A DNA stretch of 42,958 nt. Source: Firmicutes bacterium UBA4996. GTDB taxonomy: Bacteria; Bacillota; Limnochordia; Darwinibacteriales; Darwinibacteriaceae. This document shows, in pieces, positions 33,085 through 41,704 of the stretch (the first letter of the stretch is position 1; each line of letters starts with the position of its first letter). The stretch is from contig DGYW01000032.1 in NCBI GenBank assembly GCA_002396805.1, forward strand, positions 1 to 42,958. The letters run 5' to 3'. The translations under genes and the position numbers were made by a program. A model generated the notes under the pieces. That model ran no database searches. It had not been told where the DNA came from and saw nothing but the letters and a program-made list of their open reading frames with translations.

Positions 33085-34008
33085 GTGGGGCGTAAAGGGG
33101 TTGTGGTGGAGATTGCTCCCAAGAACCAGGTAATCATCATGACTGCGGAGGGGGAATTTGTCAAGGTCCCTTTTAAGAAACATGTTCATGTGGGGCAGGA
33201 GATTCGTTGTGCGCCAAAAAAAGAACGTTTAAATTCTTGGCAATGGGGCTTAGCAGCCACCTTGTTCTTAACTTTATTAGGTACTTGGCCTATGTTTACT
33301 AGCCAGCTGATGCCTGCTAGTGCCATACCGGCCTTCATTATTACCCTCGATATTAATCCTAGCATCGAATTGAGCGTTAGTGATAAGCAGAAGGTTTTGG
33401 GTGTGGAAGGGTTAAATCGCGATGGACATGATTTTGCTTCCCGTTTAGCAGTAGTGGGTGATGATTTGCGATCCGCTTTAGAAAAGATCACTAGTCTGGC
33501 CCAACGAGAAGGTTACTTGAAACAAGGTCAGAACCAAGTCATCGTGACAATTGCTTCAAAACAGGATCAAGATGCTACTTTAATGGAGTTGAAGAATAGG
33601 CGGAGTGGCCAGCATAGTGAGTTAGAGCGTGTTGTTATGGAGGTGTTCGGTGCTACCCAACTAGCCCAAGTGAGGGTTTGGCAAGTGCCCGTCGCATTGC
33701 AGCAGGAGGCCAAGCTAGCGGGAATTACACCAAGTCGGTATATTGCAATTCAAATGCCTACACAGCCAGTGATCCCGCAGCGACTCGAAACTCGACTAAC
33801 CATGACTGAGCCTTTAGAGGAAGAAACGCAACCTGTAACCTTAGCTTTAGGTGGTGGTATACAGGATCAAGTTACACCTATTCGCCCAGTATTACCGCCT
33901 GCACAGTGGACGAAAAAAGCGTCCGCTGCGACACGTAGTTCGGAAATTTATAATGTGAGTTTTCCCGTCGCAACTCAGGCCAAAGGAGAATTTCGACTTT
34001 ACCAATGA
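33085..34008 (+). CDS. rsgI: Membrane anti-sigma-I factor RsgI
   Basis: This 307-residue protein has three parts. The N-terminal RsgI_N domain (1-45, GVVVEIAPKNQVIIMTAEGEFVKVP) binds SigI. One membrane helix lies at about 53-72. The extracytoplasmic conserved domain starts PAFIITLDINPSIELSV. Asn91-Pro92 in that motif corresponds to the site of autoproteolysis reported for RsgI proteins. The C-terminal tail (about 220-307) is Pro/Thr/Gln-rich low complexity, with no carbohydrate-binding or enzyme module. GTG start after AAGGAGGGG; stop overlaps queA by 4 bases (ATGA). Confidence 0.9.
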   Translation: MGRKGVVVEIAPKNQVIIMTAEGEFVKVPFKKHVHVGQEIRCAPKKERLNSWQWGLAATLFLTLLGTWPMFTSQLMPASAIPAFIITLDINPSIELSVSDKQKVLGVEGLNRDGHDFASRLAVVGDDLRSALEKITSLAQREGYLKQGQNQVIVTIASKQDQDATLMELKNRRSGQHSELERVVMEVFGATQLAQVRVWQVPVALQQEAKLAGITPSRYIAIQMPTQPVIPQRLETRLTMTEPLEEETQPVTLALGGGIQDQVTPIRPVLPPAQWTKKASAATRSSEIYNVSFPVATQAKGEFRLYQ

Positions 34009-35024
34009 GAGTAGATGACTTCGATTTTAACTTGCCTCAAGAATTAATTGCCCAAACTCCCTTATCCCACAGGGATCATTCCCGTTTGCTCGTTGTGGAT
34101 AAGAGTTCGGGCTCTTTTGCCGATCGGACCTTTCCTGACGTCTTAGAATATTTTCGCCCCGAGGATGTGTTGGTGCTCAACGATACCCGGGTGTTGCCTG
34201 CAAGACTCTATGGACGAAATTCTCGGAGTTCTGGTGCTGTGGAGATTCTTTTACTTCGCCCCTATGATGGAGGACTTTGGGAAGTCTTGGTCAAGCCAGG
34301 GAAAAGGGCTAAAGTGGGTGCGGAGATATTTTTTTCGCCTCAGTTATCCTGCGAAGTTCTAGAGATTACTGCCAGTGGTGGTCGTCTCGTAGACTTTAAG
34401 TATGCGGGAGATTTTGAGGAGATTCTTCAAATTCTAGGAGAAACGCCTCTGCCACCATACATTCACGAAAAAATACAAGACCCTGAGCGTTATCAAACTG
34501 TATATGCTAAGCATTCAGGATCAGTTGCAGCGCCAACCGCGGGGTTGCACTTCACCCCTGAGTTGTTGAAGAAAATAGAGTCTCGAGGTGTAGCCCTAAC
34601 TTCTCTGACTTTGCATGTTGGTTTGGGCACTTTCCGACCTGTGCAAGTGGAACATGTGGAAGACCATGTGATGCATGAAGAGTTTTATCAAGTGAGCGCA
34701 GATAACGCGCGCCTCATTAACGAAAGAAGGGGAGCGGGAGGTAGAGTCATTGCCGTGGGCACTACCACCGTCAGGGTGTTAGAGAGTGTGGCCTCCCAAG
34801 GACTCGTTCATGCAGGTTCAGGTTGGACCGATATTTTTATTTATCCAGGTTATGAATTCCAAATGGTGGATGCTCTGTTAACTAATTTTCATCTACCAAA
34901 GTCTAGTCTTTTAATGCTAGTGTCGGCCTTCGCTGGTTCTAAGAATATAAGGGCCGCTTACGAACACGCCATAGCAGAAAACTATCGCTTTTTCAGCTTT
35001 GGTGATGCCATGCTATTGCTGTGA
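34005..35024 (+). CDS. queA: S-adenosylmethionine:tRNA ribosyltransferase-isomerase
   Basis: QueA builds epoxyqueuosine on tRNA from preQ1-modified tRNA and SAM. The 339-residue protein has the N-terminal DFDFNLPQELIAQTPL, DVLVLNDTRVLPARL, the YQTVYAKHSGSVAAPTAGLHFT signature, and a C-terminal LLTNFHLPKSSLLMLVSAF. Length is normal. It follows rsgI with a 4-base overlap and precedes tgt, the preceding step of the same pathway. Confidence 0.97.
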   Translation: MRVDDFDFNLPQELIAQTPLSHRDHSRLLVVDKSSGSFADRTFPDVLEYFRPEDVLVLNDTRVLPARLYGRNSRSSGAVEILLLRPYDGGLWEVLVKPGKRAKVGAEIFFSPQLSCEVLEITASGGRLVDFKYAGDFEEILQILGETPLPPYIHEKIQDPERYQTVYAKHSGSVAAPTAGLHFTPELLKKIESRGVALTSLTLHVGLGTFRPVQVEHVEDHVMHEEFYQVSADNARLINERRGAGGRVIAVGTTTVRVLESVASQGLVHAGSGWTDIFIYPGYEFQMVDALLTNFHLPKSSLLMLVSAFAGSKNIRAAYEHAIAENYRFFSFGDAMLLL

Positions 35025-35037
35025 AGGGAGCCAACAA

Positions 35038-36153
35038 GTGCCATTAACTTTTACCGTGACCAAAGAATCAAAAAAAACTCGTGCCCGTCTAGGGCGGATT
35101 GAAACCGTCCATGGGGTGATCGAGACTCCTGTGTTCATGCCAGTGGGGACCCAGGCCACTGTCAAGACCATGACCCCCCACGAATTGGAGGACTTAGGTG
35201 CGGAGATTATTCTCAGTAACACCTATCATCTCTATCTAAGGCCGGGGAGTGATGTGGTGGCAGAGGCAGGAGGGCTCCATCAATTCATGAATTGGAAGCG
35301 CCCTATTTTGACGGATAGTGGTGGTTTCCAAGTATTTAGCTTAGGACCACTACGCACTATCTCTGAAGAAGGGGTTAAGTTTCGCTCTCATCTTGACGGT
35401 TCCAAGCACTTCATTAGCCCAGAAAAATCCATGGAGATTCAGATGGATTTAGGCGCTGACATTGTCATGGCCTTTGATGAGTGTGCGCCCTACCCAGCGG
35501 ATCGTGACTATGTGCAAAAGTCCAAGGATTTGACCACTAGATGGGCTAAGCGTTGTCAACAGGCCCATAAGCGTGAAGATCAATCCCTGTTTGGTATTGT
35601 CCAAGGGGGAATGTTCAAAGACCTACGTAGAGAAAGCGCGCTAGAGCTTATTGATCTGGACTTTCCCGGTTACGGTATTGGGGGACTTAGTGTAGGCGAA
35701 CCGAAGGAGATCATGTATGAAGTGTTAGAAGATTTGATCCCCATCATGCCCACTAATAAGCCCAGGTATCTCATGGGAGTGGGTTCGCCAGATTGTCTAG
35801 TGGAGGGTGTACTACGGGGTGTAGACATGTTTGATTGCGTGTGGCCTACTAGACTAGCTCGACACGGTATGGTAATTACCAGTAAGGGCAACTTAACCAT
35901 ACGCAACCTGCCCTTTGCTCGAGATTTCACACCCATCGAGGAAGGATGTACCTGCTATACTTGCCAGAATTTCACTCGGGGTTATATCAGACATTTGTTA
36001 AAGGCCAATGAGGTTTTGGGCATTCGGCTCACTACTATTCACAATATCGCTTTTCTAATGCGCCTGATGGGCGATATTCGGGAAGCAATCGCCTCTGAGA
36101 CGTTGGCAGAGTTTAGCCAAGATTTTTTAGCTCGCTTTGGCGGAGAAAAATAG
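35038..36153 (+). CDS. tgt: tRNA-guanine transglycosylase
   Basis: Tgt exchanges guanine 34 of GUN-anticodon tRNAs for preQ1. The 371-residue TIM-barrel enzyme has PVFMPVGTQATVKTMTP, the active-site region LTDSGGFQVFSL, the catalytic Asp in FDCVWPTRLARHG, and the zinc site CTCYTCQNFTRGYIRHLLKANE with a later His. The GTG start at 35038 follows GAAGGGAG; the in-frame ATG at 34999 lies inside queA and adds an unrelated CYCC-containing leader. Confidence 0.97.
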   Translation: MPLTFTVTKESKKTRARLGRIETVHGVIETPVFMPVGTQATVKTMTPHELEDLGAEIILSNTYHLYLRPGSDVVAEAGGLHQFMNWKRPILTDSGGFQVFSLGPLRTISEEGVKFRSHLDGSKHFISPEKSMEIQMDLGADIVMAFDECAPYPADRDYVQKSKDLTTRWAKRCQQAHKREDQSLFGIVQGGMFKDLRRESALELIDLDFPGYGIGGLSVGEPKEIMYEVLEDLIPIMPTNKPRYLMGVGSPDCLVEGVLRGVDMFDCVWPTRLARHGMVITSKGNLTIRNLPFARDFTPIEEGCTCYTCQNFTRGYIRHLLKANEVLGIRLTTIHNIAFLMRLMGDIREAIASETLAEFSQDFLARFGGEK

Positions 36154-36214
36154 AGGATCCCAGCGTAGTTAGTAGAAATCTAGTAAGGTAATTTAGCTTA
36201 GGGGGTGAAAGACG

Positions 36215-36502
36215 ATGTTTTTACAGACGGAAGTTCCAGCAGCTCAAGGTCTTTTGGGTCTAATAATGCCCTTTCTTGTAGTGGGTGTTCTCTTTTACTT
36301 CATGATTTTGCGCCCACAGCAAAAGCAACAAAAGGAAAGAAAGGCCATGTTGGATGCTTTGAAAAAAGGTGATCAAGTGGTTACCGTTGGTGGCATTTAT
36401 GGGGAGCTAGTGGCCTTGAAAGAGGATTACGTGACCGTAAAAGTTGCCGAGAAGACTGAAATTAAAGTATCACGCAGTGGGATTAGTCATGTTGTAAAAT
36501 AG
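36215..36502 (+). CDS. yajC: Preprotein translocase subunit YajC
   Basis: This 95-residue accessory protein of the SecDF complex has one membrane helix (about 14-31, MPFLVVGVLFYFMILRPQQKQQKE) and a small cytoplasmic domain with LKKGDQVVTVGGIYGELVAL. ATG follows TAGGGGGTGA. It normally sits directly before secD; here four other genes intervene. Confidence 0.95.
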   Translation: MFLQTEVPAAQGLLGLIMPFLVVGVLFYFMILRPQQKQQKERKAMLDALKKGDQVVTVGGIYGELVALKEDYVTVKVAEKTEIKVSRSGISHVVK

Positions 36503-36510
36503 AGAGGTTT

Positions 36511-36533
36511 AAACCACCATCAAGGTGGTTTTC
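36511..36533 (+). terminator. Weak terminator after yajC
   Basis: AAACCACC (36511-36518) and GGTGGTTT (36524-36531) pair around a 5-base loop. The T-run is short (about four T then C), so it may only attenuate transcription. Confidence 0.6.
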
Positions 36534-36562
36534 TACTAAGTTTTGCCAGGAAGGGGATTGCC

Positions 36563-37102
36563 GTGCGCAAGTCTTGCAGTATTGTCGCGATAATTTTGAT
36601 GTTATGTTTCAGTATTCAGGTGGCTCAGGCGGGCACGTTCTATTTGCACGATCATCCCAGCTATTGGTGGTATGTTGTGGAGCAGCCAGCCTTTAGTGCC
36701 ATTATTCCCTCAGCAGCACAGAACTACTTTCAACGCTCTGTGTTTGGCATGGAGATCCTTGAAATGACATTTGCCAACGGTACTATAGTCATGGAAGTCA
36801 TTCATCAGCCTGGCAAGGACGTTGAAGCAGTTCGGGCTAGTTTGGAGGCTCGGTACAAGCCCTTGGTGAAGAATGTGACCCTCATTTCTAATAAGGAGAT
36901 TACTACGTCCAATAATTTGAAGAGCCATTTTTATGCCTACGAAGCGACAGGCGCTAATGGTAAGAAGGTCATGTTACGCTCGGTGTTTTTCCAGAAGGGT
37001 GAACATGTTGTTTATCTCACAATGTTCTTAAACGCGGATCAATTTCAGGGAGACATTCGAGAGTATTGGATTAGGGCAGTTAATGGCTTTGAATGGAACT
37101 AA
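36563..37102 (+). CDS. Secreted protein of unknown function
   Basis: I do not recognise this family. The 179-residue product begins with a classic signal peptide (basic MRK, hydrophobic core about 5-19, Ala-Gln-Ala cleavage site near residue 23). The mature part of about 155 residues has few charged clusters, a YWWYVVEQPAF stretch near its start and a globular composition; no Cys remains after the signal peptide. The GTG start follows GGAAGGGG. It precedes a SpoIIE-type phosphatase by 19 bases and is the first gene of a four-gene run before secD. It could be an extracytoplasmic binding or sensor protein (inference only). Confidence 0.75.
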   Translation: MRKSCSIVAIILMLCFSIQVAQAGTFYLHDHPSYWWYVVEQPAFSAIIPSAAQNYFQRSVFGMEILEMTFANGTIVMEVIHQPGKDVEAVRASLEARYKPLVKNVTLISNKEITTSNNLKSHFYAYEATGANGKKVMLRSVFFQKGEHVVYLTMFLNADQFQGDIREYWIRAVNGFEWN

Positions 37103-37121
37103 CTAAGGACAGGAGTTTGGT

Positions 37122-37823
37122 ATGGAGGTTCAAGTGGGCGTTGCCAAGGTGGGTAAATACGCCACCGGAATTAGTGGTGACTCAGTGGAAGTTGTAGAAC
37201 GGCCTCGTGGTGGGGTCTCGATAGTCATTGTGGACGGACAAGGACATGGGCGTGCAGCCAAACGTACTAGTCACATGATAGCTACCAAGGCCGCTAGCCT
37301 TATTGAAGATGGAGCTCGGGATGGTGCCGTGATGCGAGTCATTAATGACCATCTTTACGCGTTTCGGGATGGTCAGGTTTCTGCCACTGCTACCATGCTG
37401 ACAGCAGATTTAGATCATCGCTGTTTGTTAATCTCGCGCAACTCCAATAGTCCTGTTATTATTGGTTGTCCTGATGGGGCCCATTCCTTAGATTCGCCCG
37501 TTGATCCTATTGGAGTACGCCGCTTGATCAAACCTGCCATTACCCACCTAGAACTAGTAGAAGAGACCGTCTTAATTGGTGTTACCGACGGAGTGACTCA
37601 TGCTGGCCGTTATGGTGGTGGACCAGCCTTCAGTTTTGAGTGGGTGTACGATCGGCTCAATTCGGGGAGGCCGGTGCAGGAACTGGCGGATGAAATCTTA
37701 GGTTATGCCATTTCCCTTGATGGAGGTAAGCCCCGGGATGATATGGTGGTGGCTGTGCTGACAGTGACTGAACGTCCCAACGCTTTAGGAATTAGGCGAA
37801 TGTCTGTTTCTTATCCTTTTTAG
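37122..37823 (+). CDS. SpoIIE/PP2C-type serine phosphatase
   Basis: This 233-residue stand-alone phosphatase domain of the PPM/SpoIIE group keeps the metal-binding acidic residues: GDS near residue 20, VDGQGHG (Asp38), GVTDGVTHAG (Asp156) and RDDMVV (Asp206, Asp207). There is no sensor, PAS or membrane domain, a layout like RsbX, which resets stress-signalling partners in Bacillus. Such phosphatases usually act on phosphorylated anti-anti-sigma (STAS) proteins, but no STAS or anti-sigma kinase gene is in this window. The ATG follows GGACAGGAG. Likely co-transcribed with its neighbours. Confidence 0.85.
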   Translation: MEVQVGVAKVGKYATGISGDSVEVVERPRGGVSIVIVDGQGHGRAAKRTSHMIATKAASLIEDGARDGAVMRVINDHLYAFRDGQVSATATMLTADLDHRCLLISRNSNSPVIIGCPDGAHSLDSPVDPIGVRRLIKPAITHLELVEETVLIGVTDGVTHAGRYGGGPAFSFEWVYDRLNSGRPVQELADEILGYAISLDGGKPRDDMVVAVLTVTERPNALGIRRMSVSYPF

Positions 37824-37835
37824 AGGGGTGGGGAA

Positions 37836-38231
37836 ATGCCACAACAACCGTTGATTTTAGTTGTGGGGGTGTGTGCTTCAGGGAAGACCACCCTTTCTTC
37901 TGGTCTTCGTGAGTTAGGCTACCATGTTCGTAGCTTCGCCCAAGAACACTCGGTCAGTGGGCGTTTGTGGCGCCGTTTTGAGCCAGACATCTTAATTCTT
38001 CTCAATTGCAGTTATGAGACTATTAAGCAAAGAAAACAGATCTCTTGGGGCCCAAAACGTTATCAAGATCAACTGAAGCTGTTGGCCAATGCCCGTGAAC
38101 ATGCCACGTTGATTGTTCAAACAGATGGTTTTACCCCTGAAGAACTGGTGGAGTATGTCCAGGGAAAACTGTTAGAATTAGGGGTGGAACCCCAAAAAAG
38201 GAGGACTTCTTTCGATGGTGAGGCTGAGTGA
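37836..38231 (+). CDS. Small P-loop NTPase
   Basis: This 131-residue protein has a Walker A motif at its start (VVGVCASGKTTL, residues 9-20). The fold resembles a small kinase: a hydrophobic strand DILILLNCS (about 50-58) in the place expected for Walker B, then an Arg/Lys-rich segment YETIKQRKQISWGPKRYQDQL. It looks like a minimal nucleoside or nucleotide kinase-like ATPase with no recognised substrate. It overlaps the following HD gene by 17 bases, so the two products are probably made together. Confidence 0.75.
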   Translation: MPQQPLILVVGVCASGKTTLSSGLRELGYHVRSFAQEHSVSGRLWRRFEPDILILLNCSYETIKQRKQISWGPKRYQDQLKLLANAREHATLIVQTDGFTPEELVEYVQGKLLELGVEPQKRRTSFDGEAE

Positions 38232-38874
38232 GGTAAAAAAACATCCGAGCATTAAAGCTTACATAAAGCAGGCAGACGCTAACCTTCAGGCCATGGGCTA
38301 CACCGAACACGGATTACGCCATATTGGTCTTGTTTCATCTATAGCTCATAATGTGCTAGAGCATCTTGGCTACGAGGAACGTTCTGCCGAACTAGCAGCC
38401 ATAGCCGGTTATCTCCATGATATTGGTAATTGTGTTGGTCGGGTACATCACGGTGCCTCTAGTGCCCTTTTGGTAGAACCTTTTTTAAGGGAGTTAGGTA
38501 TGCCTCCAGAGGAGGTGGCCCTTATTTTGAGTGCAGTGGGCAACCACGAAGAGGAAGTGGGTGAGCCGGTCAATGAAATTGCCGCTGCTCTTATTCTAGC
38601 GGATAAATCAGATGTGCATCGCACCCGTGTTCGCAATCGAGATGTGGCTAGTTTTGACATTCATGATAGGGTGAATTATGCAGTAATCAAGTCCTTCTTA
38701 GATGTTAATGCAACAGAACGTCTTATTACTTTACGGATTTCAATTGAAACGGAGAACACCTCTATCATGGAGTATTTTGAGATCTTTTTAGACCGCATGC
38801 TCATGTGTCGTCGCGCCGCGGCCTATTTAGACTGTCAGTTTAAGCTTGAGATCAATGGGGCACTTTTGCTCTAG
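38215..38874 (+). CDS. HD-domain phosphohydrolase
   Basis: This 219-residue soluble HD-domain protein keeps all metal ligands: His36 (in LRHIGLV), His68-Asp69 (YLHDIGN), His111 (GNHEEE) and Asp130 (LADKSD). HD proteins hydrolyse phosphoesters of nucleotides or cyclic dinucleotides; substrate is unknown here. HD proteins of this sort are found before secD in other Firmicutes, so the link to the Sec region may be old. ATG 38215 overlaps the P-loop gene and follows AAAGGAGG. Confidence 0.88.
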   Translation: MVRLSEVKKHPSIKAYIKQADANLQAMGYTEHGLRHIGLVSSIAHNVLEHLGYEERSAELAAIAGYLHDIGNCVGRVHHGASSALLVEPFLRELGMPPEEVALILSAVGNHEEEVGEPVNEIAAALILADKSDVHRTRVRNRDVASFDIHDRVNYAVIKSFLDVNATERLITLRISIETENTSIMEYFEIFLDRMLMCRRAAAYLDCQFKLEINGALLL

Positions 38875-38900
38875 ACACTTGTTGTACTCGGTAGTATAAT
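38872..38900 (+). promoter_or_regulatory. Sigma-A promoter for secDF
   Basis: TAGACA (38872-38877), a 17-base spacer and a perfect TATAAT (38895-38900), starting at the stop of the HD gene, 43 bases before secD. Confidence 0.7.
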
Positions 38901-38942
38901 TATTTATGTTGTTAAGTAAAATCGATAAAGGAGGAGTCGCAT

Positions 38943-40154
38943 TTGAGACGCAGGAGCGGCTGGAAGATTGGTATTATCCTAGCTCTATTGATCGTTTCTG
39001 GAGTGTTCTTGTACATTACGCCGTTCAATCTCGGTCTAGACCTCAAAGGTGGCGTGCACGTCGTCCTAGAGGCCGATGAATTGGCTGGACCGGTGACTAA
39101 TGAGAACATGCAGGGGGTTGTATCCATCATTGAGCGTAGGATTAACGCTTTGGGAGTATCAGAGCCGTTAATTCAGCGCCAGGGGGCCCGTCGGGTGATT
39201 ATCGAACTCCCAGGCATTCATGATCAGCAACAAGCCATCGATACGGTGGGAAAAACTGCCCTATTGGAGTTTAAAGACCCCTATGGCAACACTGTCTTAG
39301 ACGGTTCTTTGCTCAAAACAGTCCAACTAGGCACGGATCGATATGGACGACCCGCAATTGATTTAGAATTTGATCGAGAGGGCGTACAGCTCTTTGCCCA
39401 ACTCACCAGTCGTTATCAGGGACAGACAACTAAGATCATCTTAGACGGTGAGGTATTGCAGGAGGTCATGATTCGGGAGCCTATCCTTGAAGGTAAGGCT
39501 CAAATTACTGGCAGTTTCTCTATGGAAGAAGCACGTCACATGGTAGTGTTACTGCAGGAAGGATCTCTACCAGTACCTATGAAGATTATGGAGATTCGCA
39601 ATGTGGGTCCAACCCTAGGTCAAGACTCCATTGACCGTAGTTTCAAAGCTGGTATTGTAGGTGTGATTCTAGTTTTGCTCTACATGTTGGCCTACTACAA
39701 GTTACCGGGTGTAGTCGCAGACTTGGCGCTCCTGGTGTATATTGTGATTTTACTCGGTGTCTTGTCCGGTATTAATGCGGTCCTGACCTTGCCAGGAATT
39801 GCTGGTATCATTCTTTCGGTAGGTATGGCGGTTGATGCGAATGTCCTCATCTTTGAACGGATTAAAGAGGAACTGGCCGAAGGCAAGAGATTGACATCCG
39901 CCATTGAAGTGGGTTTTGATCGTGCCTTTAAAACCATTTTGGACTCCAACATTACTACTTTAATCACAGCTGTTGTGCTCTTCTATGTTGGAAGTGGCTC
40001 TGTCCGTGGTTTTGCAGTTACGTTAGGTATAGGTATTCTGACCAGTATGTTCACGGCCATTGTTGTTACTAAGGTTATTCTCAAGATTATGGTGGATAGC
40101 AAGCCAGAATTAATGGCCAAGCATTTTAGTATGGGGGGGCTGAGAAGATCATGA
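38943..40154 (+). CDS. secD: Protein translocase subunit SecD
   Basis: SecD, with SecF, uses the proton gradient to help pull proteins through SecYEG. The 403-residue protein has an N-terminal helix (about 6-25), the GLDLKGGVHVVLEAD motif, a large extracytoplasmic P1 region (about 30-220) and five C-terminal helices with SVGMAVDANVLIFERIKEEL. The TTG start at 38943 follows AAAGGAGGAG. Stop overlaps secF (ATGA). SecD and SecF are separate, as in most clostridia, not fused as in Bacillus. Confidence 0.96.
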   Translation: MRRRSGWKIGIILALLIVSGVFLYITPFNLGLDLKGGVHVVLEADELAGPVTNENMQGVVSIIERRINALGVSEPLIQRQGARRVIIELPGIHDQQQAIDTVGKTALLEFKDPYGNTVLDGSLLKTVQLGTDRYGRPAIDLEFDREGVQLFAQLTSRYQGQTTKIILDGEVLQEVMIREPILEGKAQITGSFSMEEARHMVVLLQEGSLPVPMKIMEIRNVGPTLGQDSIDRSFKAGIVGVILVLLYMLAYYKLPGVVADLALLVYIVILLGVLSGINAVLTLPGIAGIILSVGMAVDANVLIFERIKEELAEGKRLTSAIEVGFDRAFKTILDSNITTLITAVVLFYVGSGSVRGFAVTLGIGILTSMFTAIVVTKVILKIMVDSKPELMAKHFSMGGLRRS

Positions 40155-41011
40155 ACTTTCTCCGTTATAAAAAACGCGCTTTTATCTTTTCTGGGTTCTT
40201 AGTTATCCTCTCCATTTTCTCCCTTTTTGTACCTGGCTTAAATCTCGGTGTTGATTTTACCGGGGGAACGATTCTCGAACGGCAGGTCGCAAGTAAGGTT
40301 AGTACTAGTGGGATTCGTAACGTCTTAGATGAAGCAGTTCCTGAAATGGACCTTTCTAGTGCTGTTGTGCAGCTCCTAGATGGACCTAATCAATTCATGG
40401 TACGCACCAAAGAACTGGATAATTCCGATATCCTCCGCATTGACCAAGCCTTTGATCGCGAGTTCGGTGATCTGATCGAACTGCGCACCGATGTGGTGGG
40501 ACCTGTTATAGGAAGAGAGTTGGTGCAAAAGGCTCTATTGGCTATTTTGATCTCTTCTATTGGCATTTTGGTCTATATCACCATTAGGTTTGAATATCGT
40601 TTTGCCACTGTGGCAGTAATATGTTTGCTCCATGATATCCTGATCGTCTTGGGTTTCTTTGCCCTAACTGGCAGGGAAGTAAATGGTCCCTTTGTGGCGG
40701 CGATTTTGACTGTTCTAGGCTATTCAATCAATGACACCATTGTTATTTTTGACAGGATTCGGGAGAACTTGCGTCTCCAAAAGAAGGAGAACAATACCGA
40801 ACTGGTTAACAGAAGTCTGAATCAGAGTCTCAGTCGAACCCTAAATACCAGCGTCACCACCTTTGTGGTAGTGTTAATGCTCGTACTCTTTGGGGGTGCC
40901 GCAATTCGAGACTTTGCCCTGGCTCTTCTCGTTGGGATAATATTTGGAACCTATTCGTCCTTACTCTTGGCTGGATCCCTCTGGGTAGAGTGGACCGAGC
41001 GCACAAAGTAA
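40151..41011 (+). CDS. secF: Protein translocase subunit SecF
   Basis: The 286-residue partner of SecD has an N-terminal helix, GLNLGVDFTGGT, a short extracytoplasmic domain, and C-terminal helices containing LTVLGYSINDTIVIFDRIRENLR and a SLSRTLNTSVTTF motif. It overlaps secD by 4 bases, so translation is coupled. A shared terminator with hpt follows. Confidence 0.96.
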   Translation: MNFLRYKKRAFIFSGFLVILSIFSLFVPGLNLGVDFTGGTILERQVASKVSTSGIRNVLDEAVPEMDLSSAVVQLLDGPNQFMVRTKELDNSDILRIDQAFDREFGDLIELRTDVVGPVIGRELVQKALLAILISSIGILVYITIRFEYRFATVAVICLLHDILIVLGFFALTGREVNGPFVAAILTVLGYSINDTIVIFDRIRENLRLQKKENNTELVNRSLNQSLSRTLNTSVTTFVVVLMLVLFGGAAIRDFALALLVGIIFGTYSSLLLAGSLWVEWTERTK

Positions 41012-41020
41012 AAAAGAACA

Positions 41021-41054
41021 AAAAAACTGGCGGTGGTGGTATCGCCAGTTTTTT
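41021..41054. terminator. Bidirectional terminator between secF and hpt
   Basis: AAAAAACTGGCG (41021-41032) and CGCCAGTTTTTT (41043-41054) form a perfect 12-bp stem with a 10-base loop. It has A-run and T-run ends on both sides, so it can stop transcription of both convergent genes. Confidence 0.92.
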
Positions 41055-41059
41055 GTGTA

Positions 41060-41596
41060 CTAATTTTGGTAGTATTTAGGTTTTGGTACGAAGATATAAG
41101 GAATATTGCGGTAGAGTTGCTTGAAGTCCAGACCATAACCGACCAAGAATTCGTTGGGCACTTCGAAACCCTCATAGTCCACGGAAATTTCCACCTTGCG
41201 ATTGGCTGGCTTATTCAAGAGGGTGCAAATTTTTAAGGAAGCAGGATTACGACTGTGCAGGTTCTTCAATAAGTAACTCAAAGTGAGCCCTGTATCAATG
41301 ATGTCCTCCACAATAATTACGTGTTTTCCTTCAATGCTTTCCTCCAAATCCTTAGTAATGCGCACTATCCCGGAGGATTCTGTGGCGTCCCCGTAGCTTG
41401 AGACTGACATGAAGTCGTAAGCAACAGGGGAGGTGATGTGCTTGGCCAAATCGCACAGGAACATTAAGCCACCCTTAAGGATACAGATTAACTGGATGGT
41501 TTGTCCTTCGTAATCCTGAGAAATCGCCGCGCCTAGTTCTCTGACTCTTTCTTGAATTTGCTCTTCGCTGATTATTATACGTTCAACAATATCCAC
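41060..41596 (-). CDS. hpt: Hypoxanthine phosphoribosyltransferase
   Basis: This 178-residue purine salvage enzyme makes IMP or GMP from hypoxanthine or guanine and PRPP. The PRPP-binding motif VIIVEDIIDTGLTLSYLL and the N-terminal CILKGGLMFLCDLAKHI are clear, and the C-terminus carries VPNEFLVGYGLDF. The GTG start (plus-strand 41594-41596) follows a GGGAGTGAGG site. It is convergent with secF and divergent from recJ, with its own promoter. In Bacillus hpt lies elsewhere, next to tilS-ftsH. Confidence 0.96.
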   Translation of the reverse strand: MDIVERIIISEEQIQERVRELGAAISQDYEGQTIQLICILKGGLMFLCDLAKHITSPVAYDFMSVSSYGDATESSGIVRITKDLEESIEGKHVIIVEDIIDTGLTLSYLLKNLHSRNPASLKICTLLNKPANRKVEISVDYEGFEVPNEFLVGYGLDFKQLYRNIPYIFVPKPKYYQN

Positions 41597-41622
41597 GGCC
41601 TCACTCCCAATTGTTTTCCTAA

Positions 41623-41651
41623 ATGATACTACTGCTCCAAGGAAAGGTCAA
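41623..41651 (-). promoter_or_regulatory. Sigma-A promoter for hpt
   Basis: On the minus strand: TTGACC (41646-41651), 17 bases, TATCAT (41623-41628). The leader is short; no riboswitch fits. Confidence 0.75.
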
Positions 41652-41704
41652 GGGGCAGGGTTTCGTATGTTAGCGTAGAATTAGCAGGGAATGGGGGCCT
41701 AATT

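Noticed and set aside
33950..34010. preQ1 riboswitch before queA
   Set aside because: queA begins inside the rsgI coding sequence, so there is no leader RNA to fold.
36503..36562. SCIFF-type small cysteine-rich peptide gene (scfA), often found between yajC and secD in clostridia
   Set aside because: I looked for a short Cys-rich frame here and between the following genes and found none.
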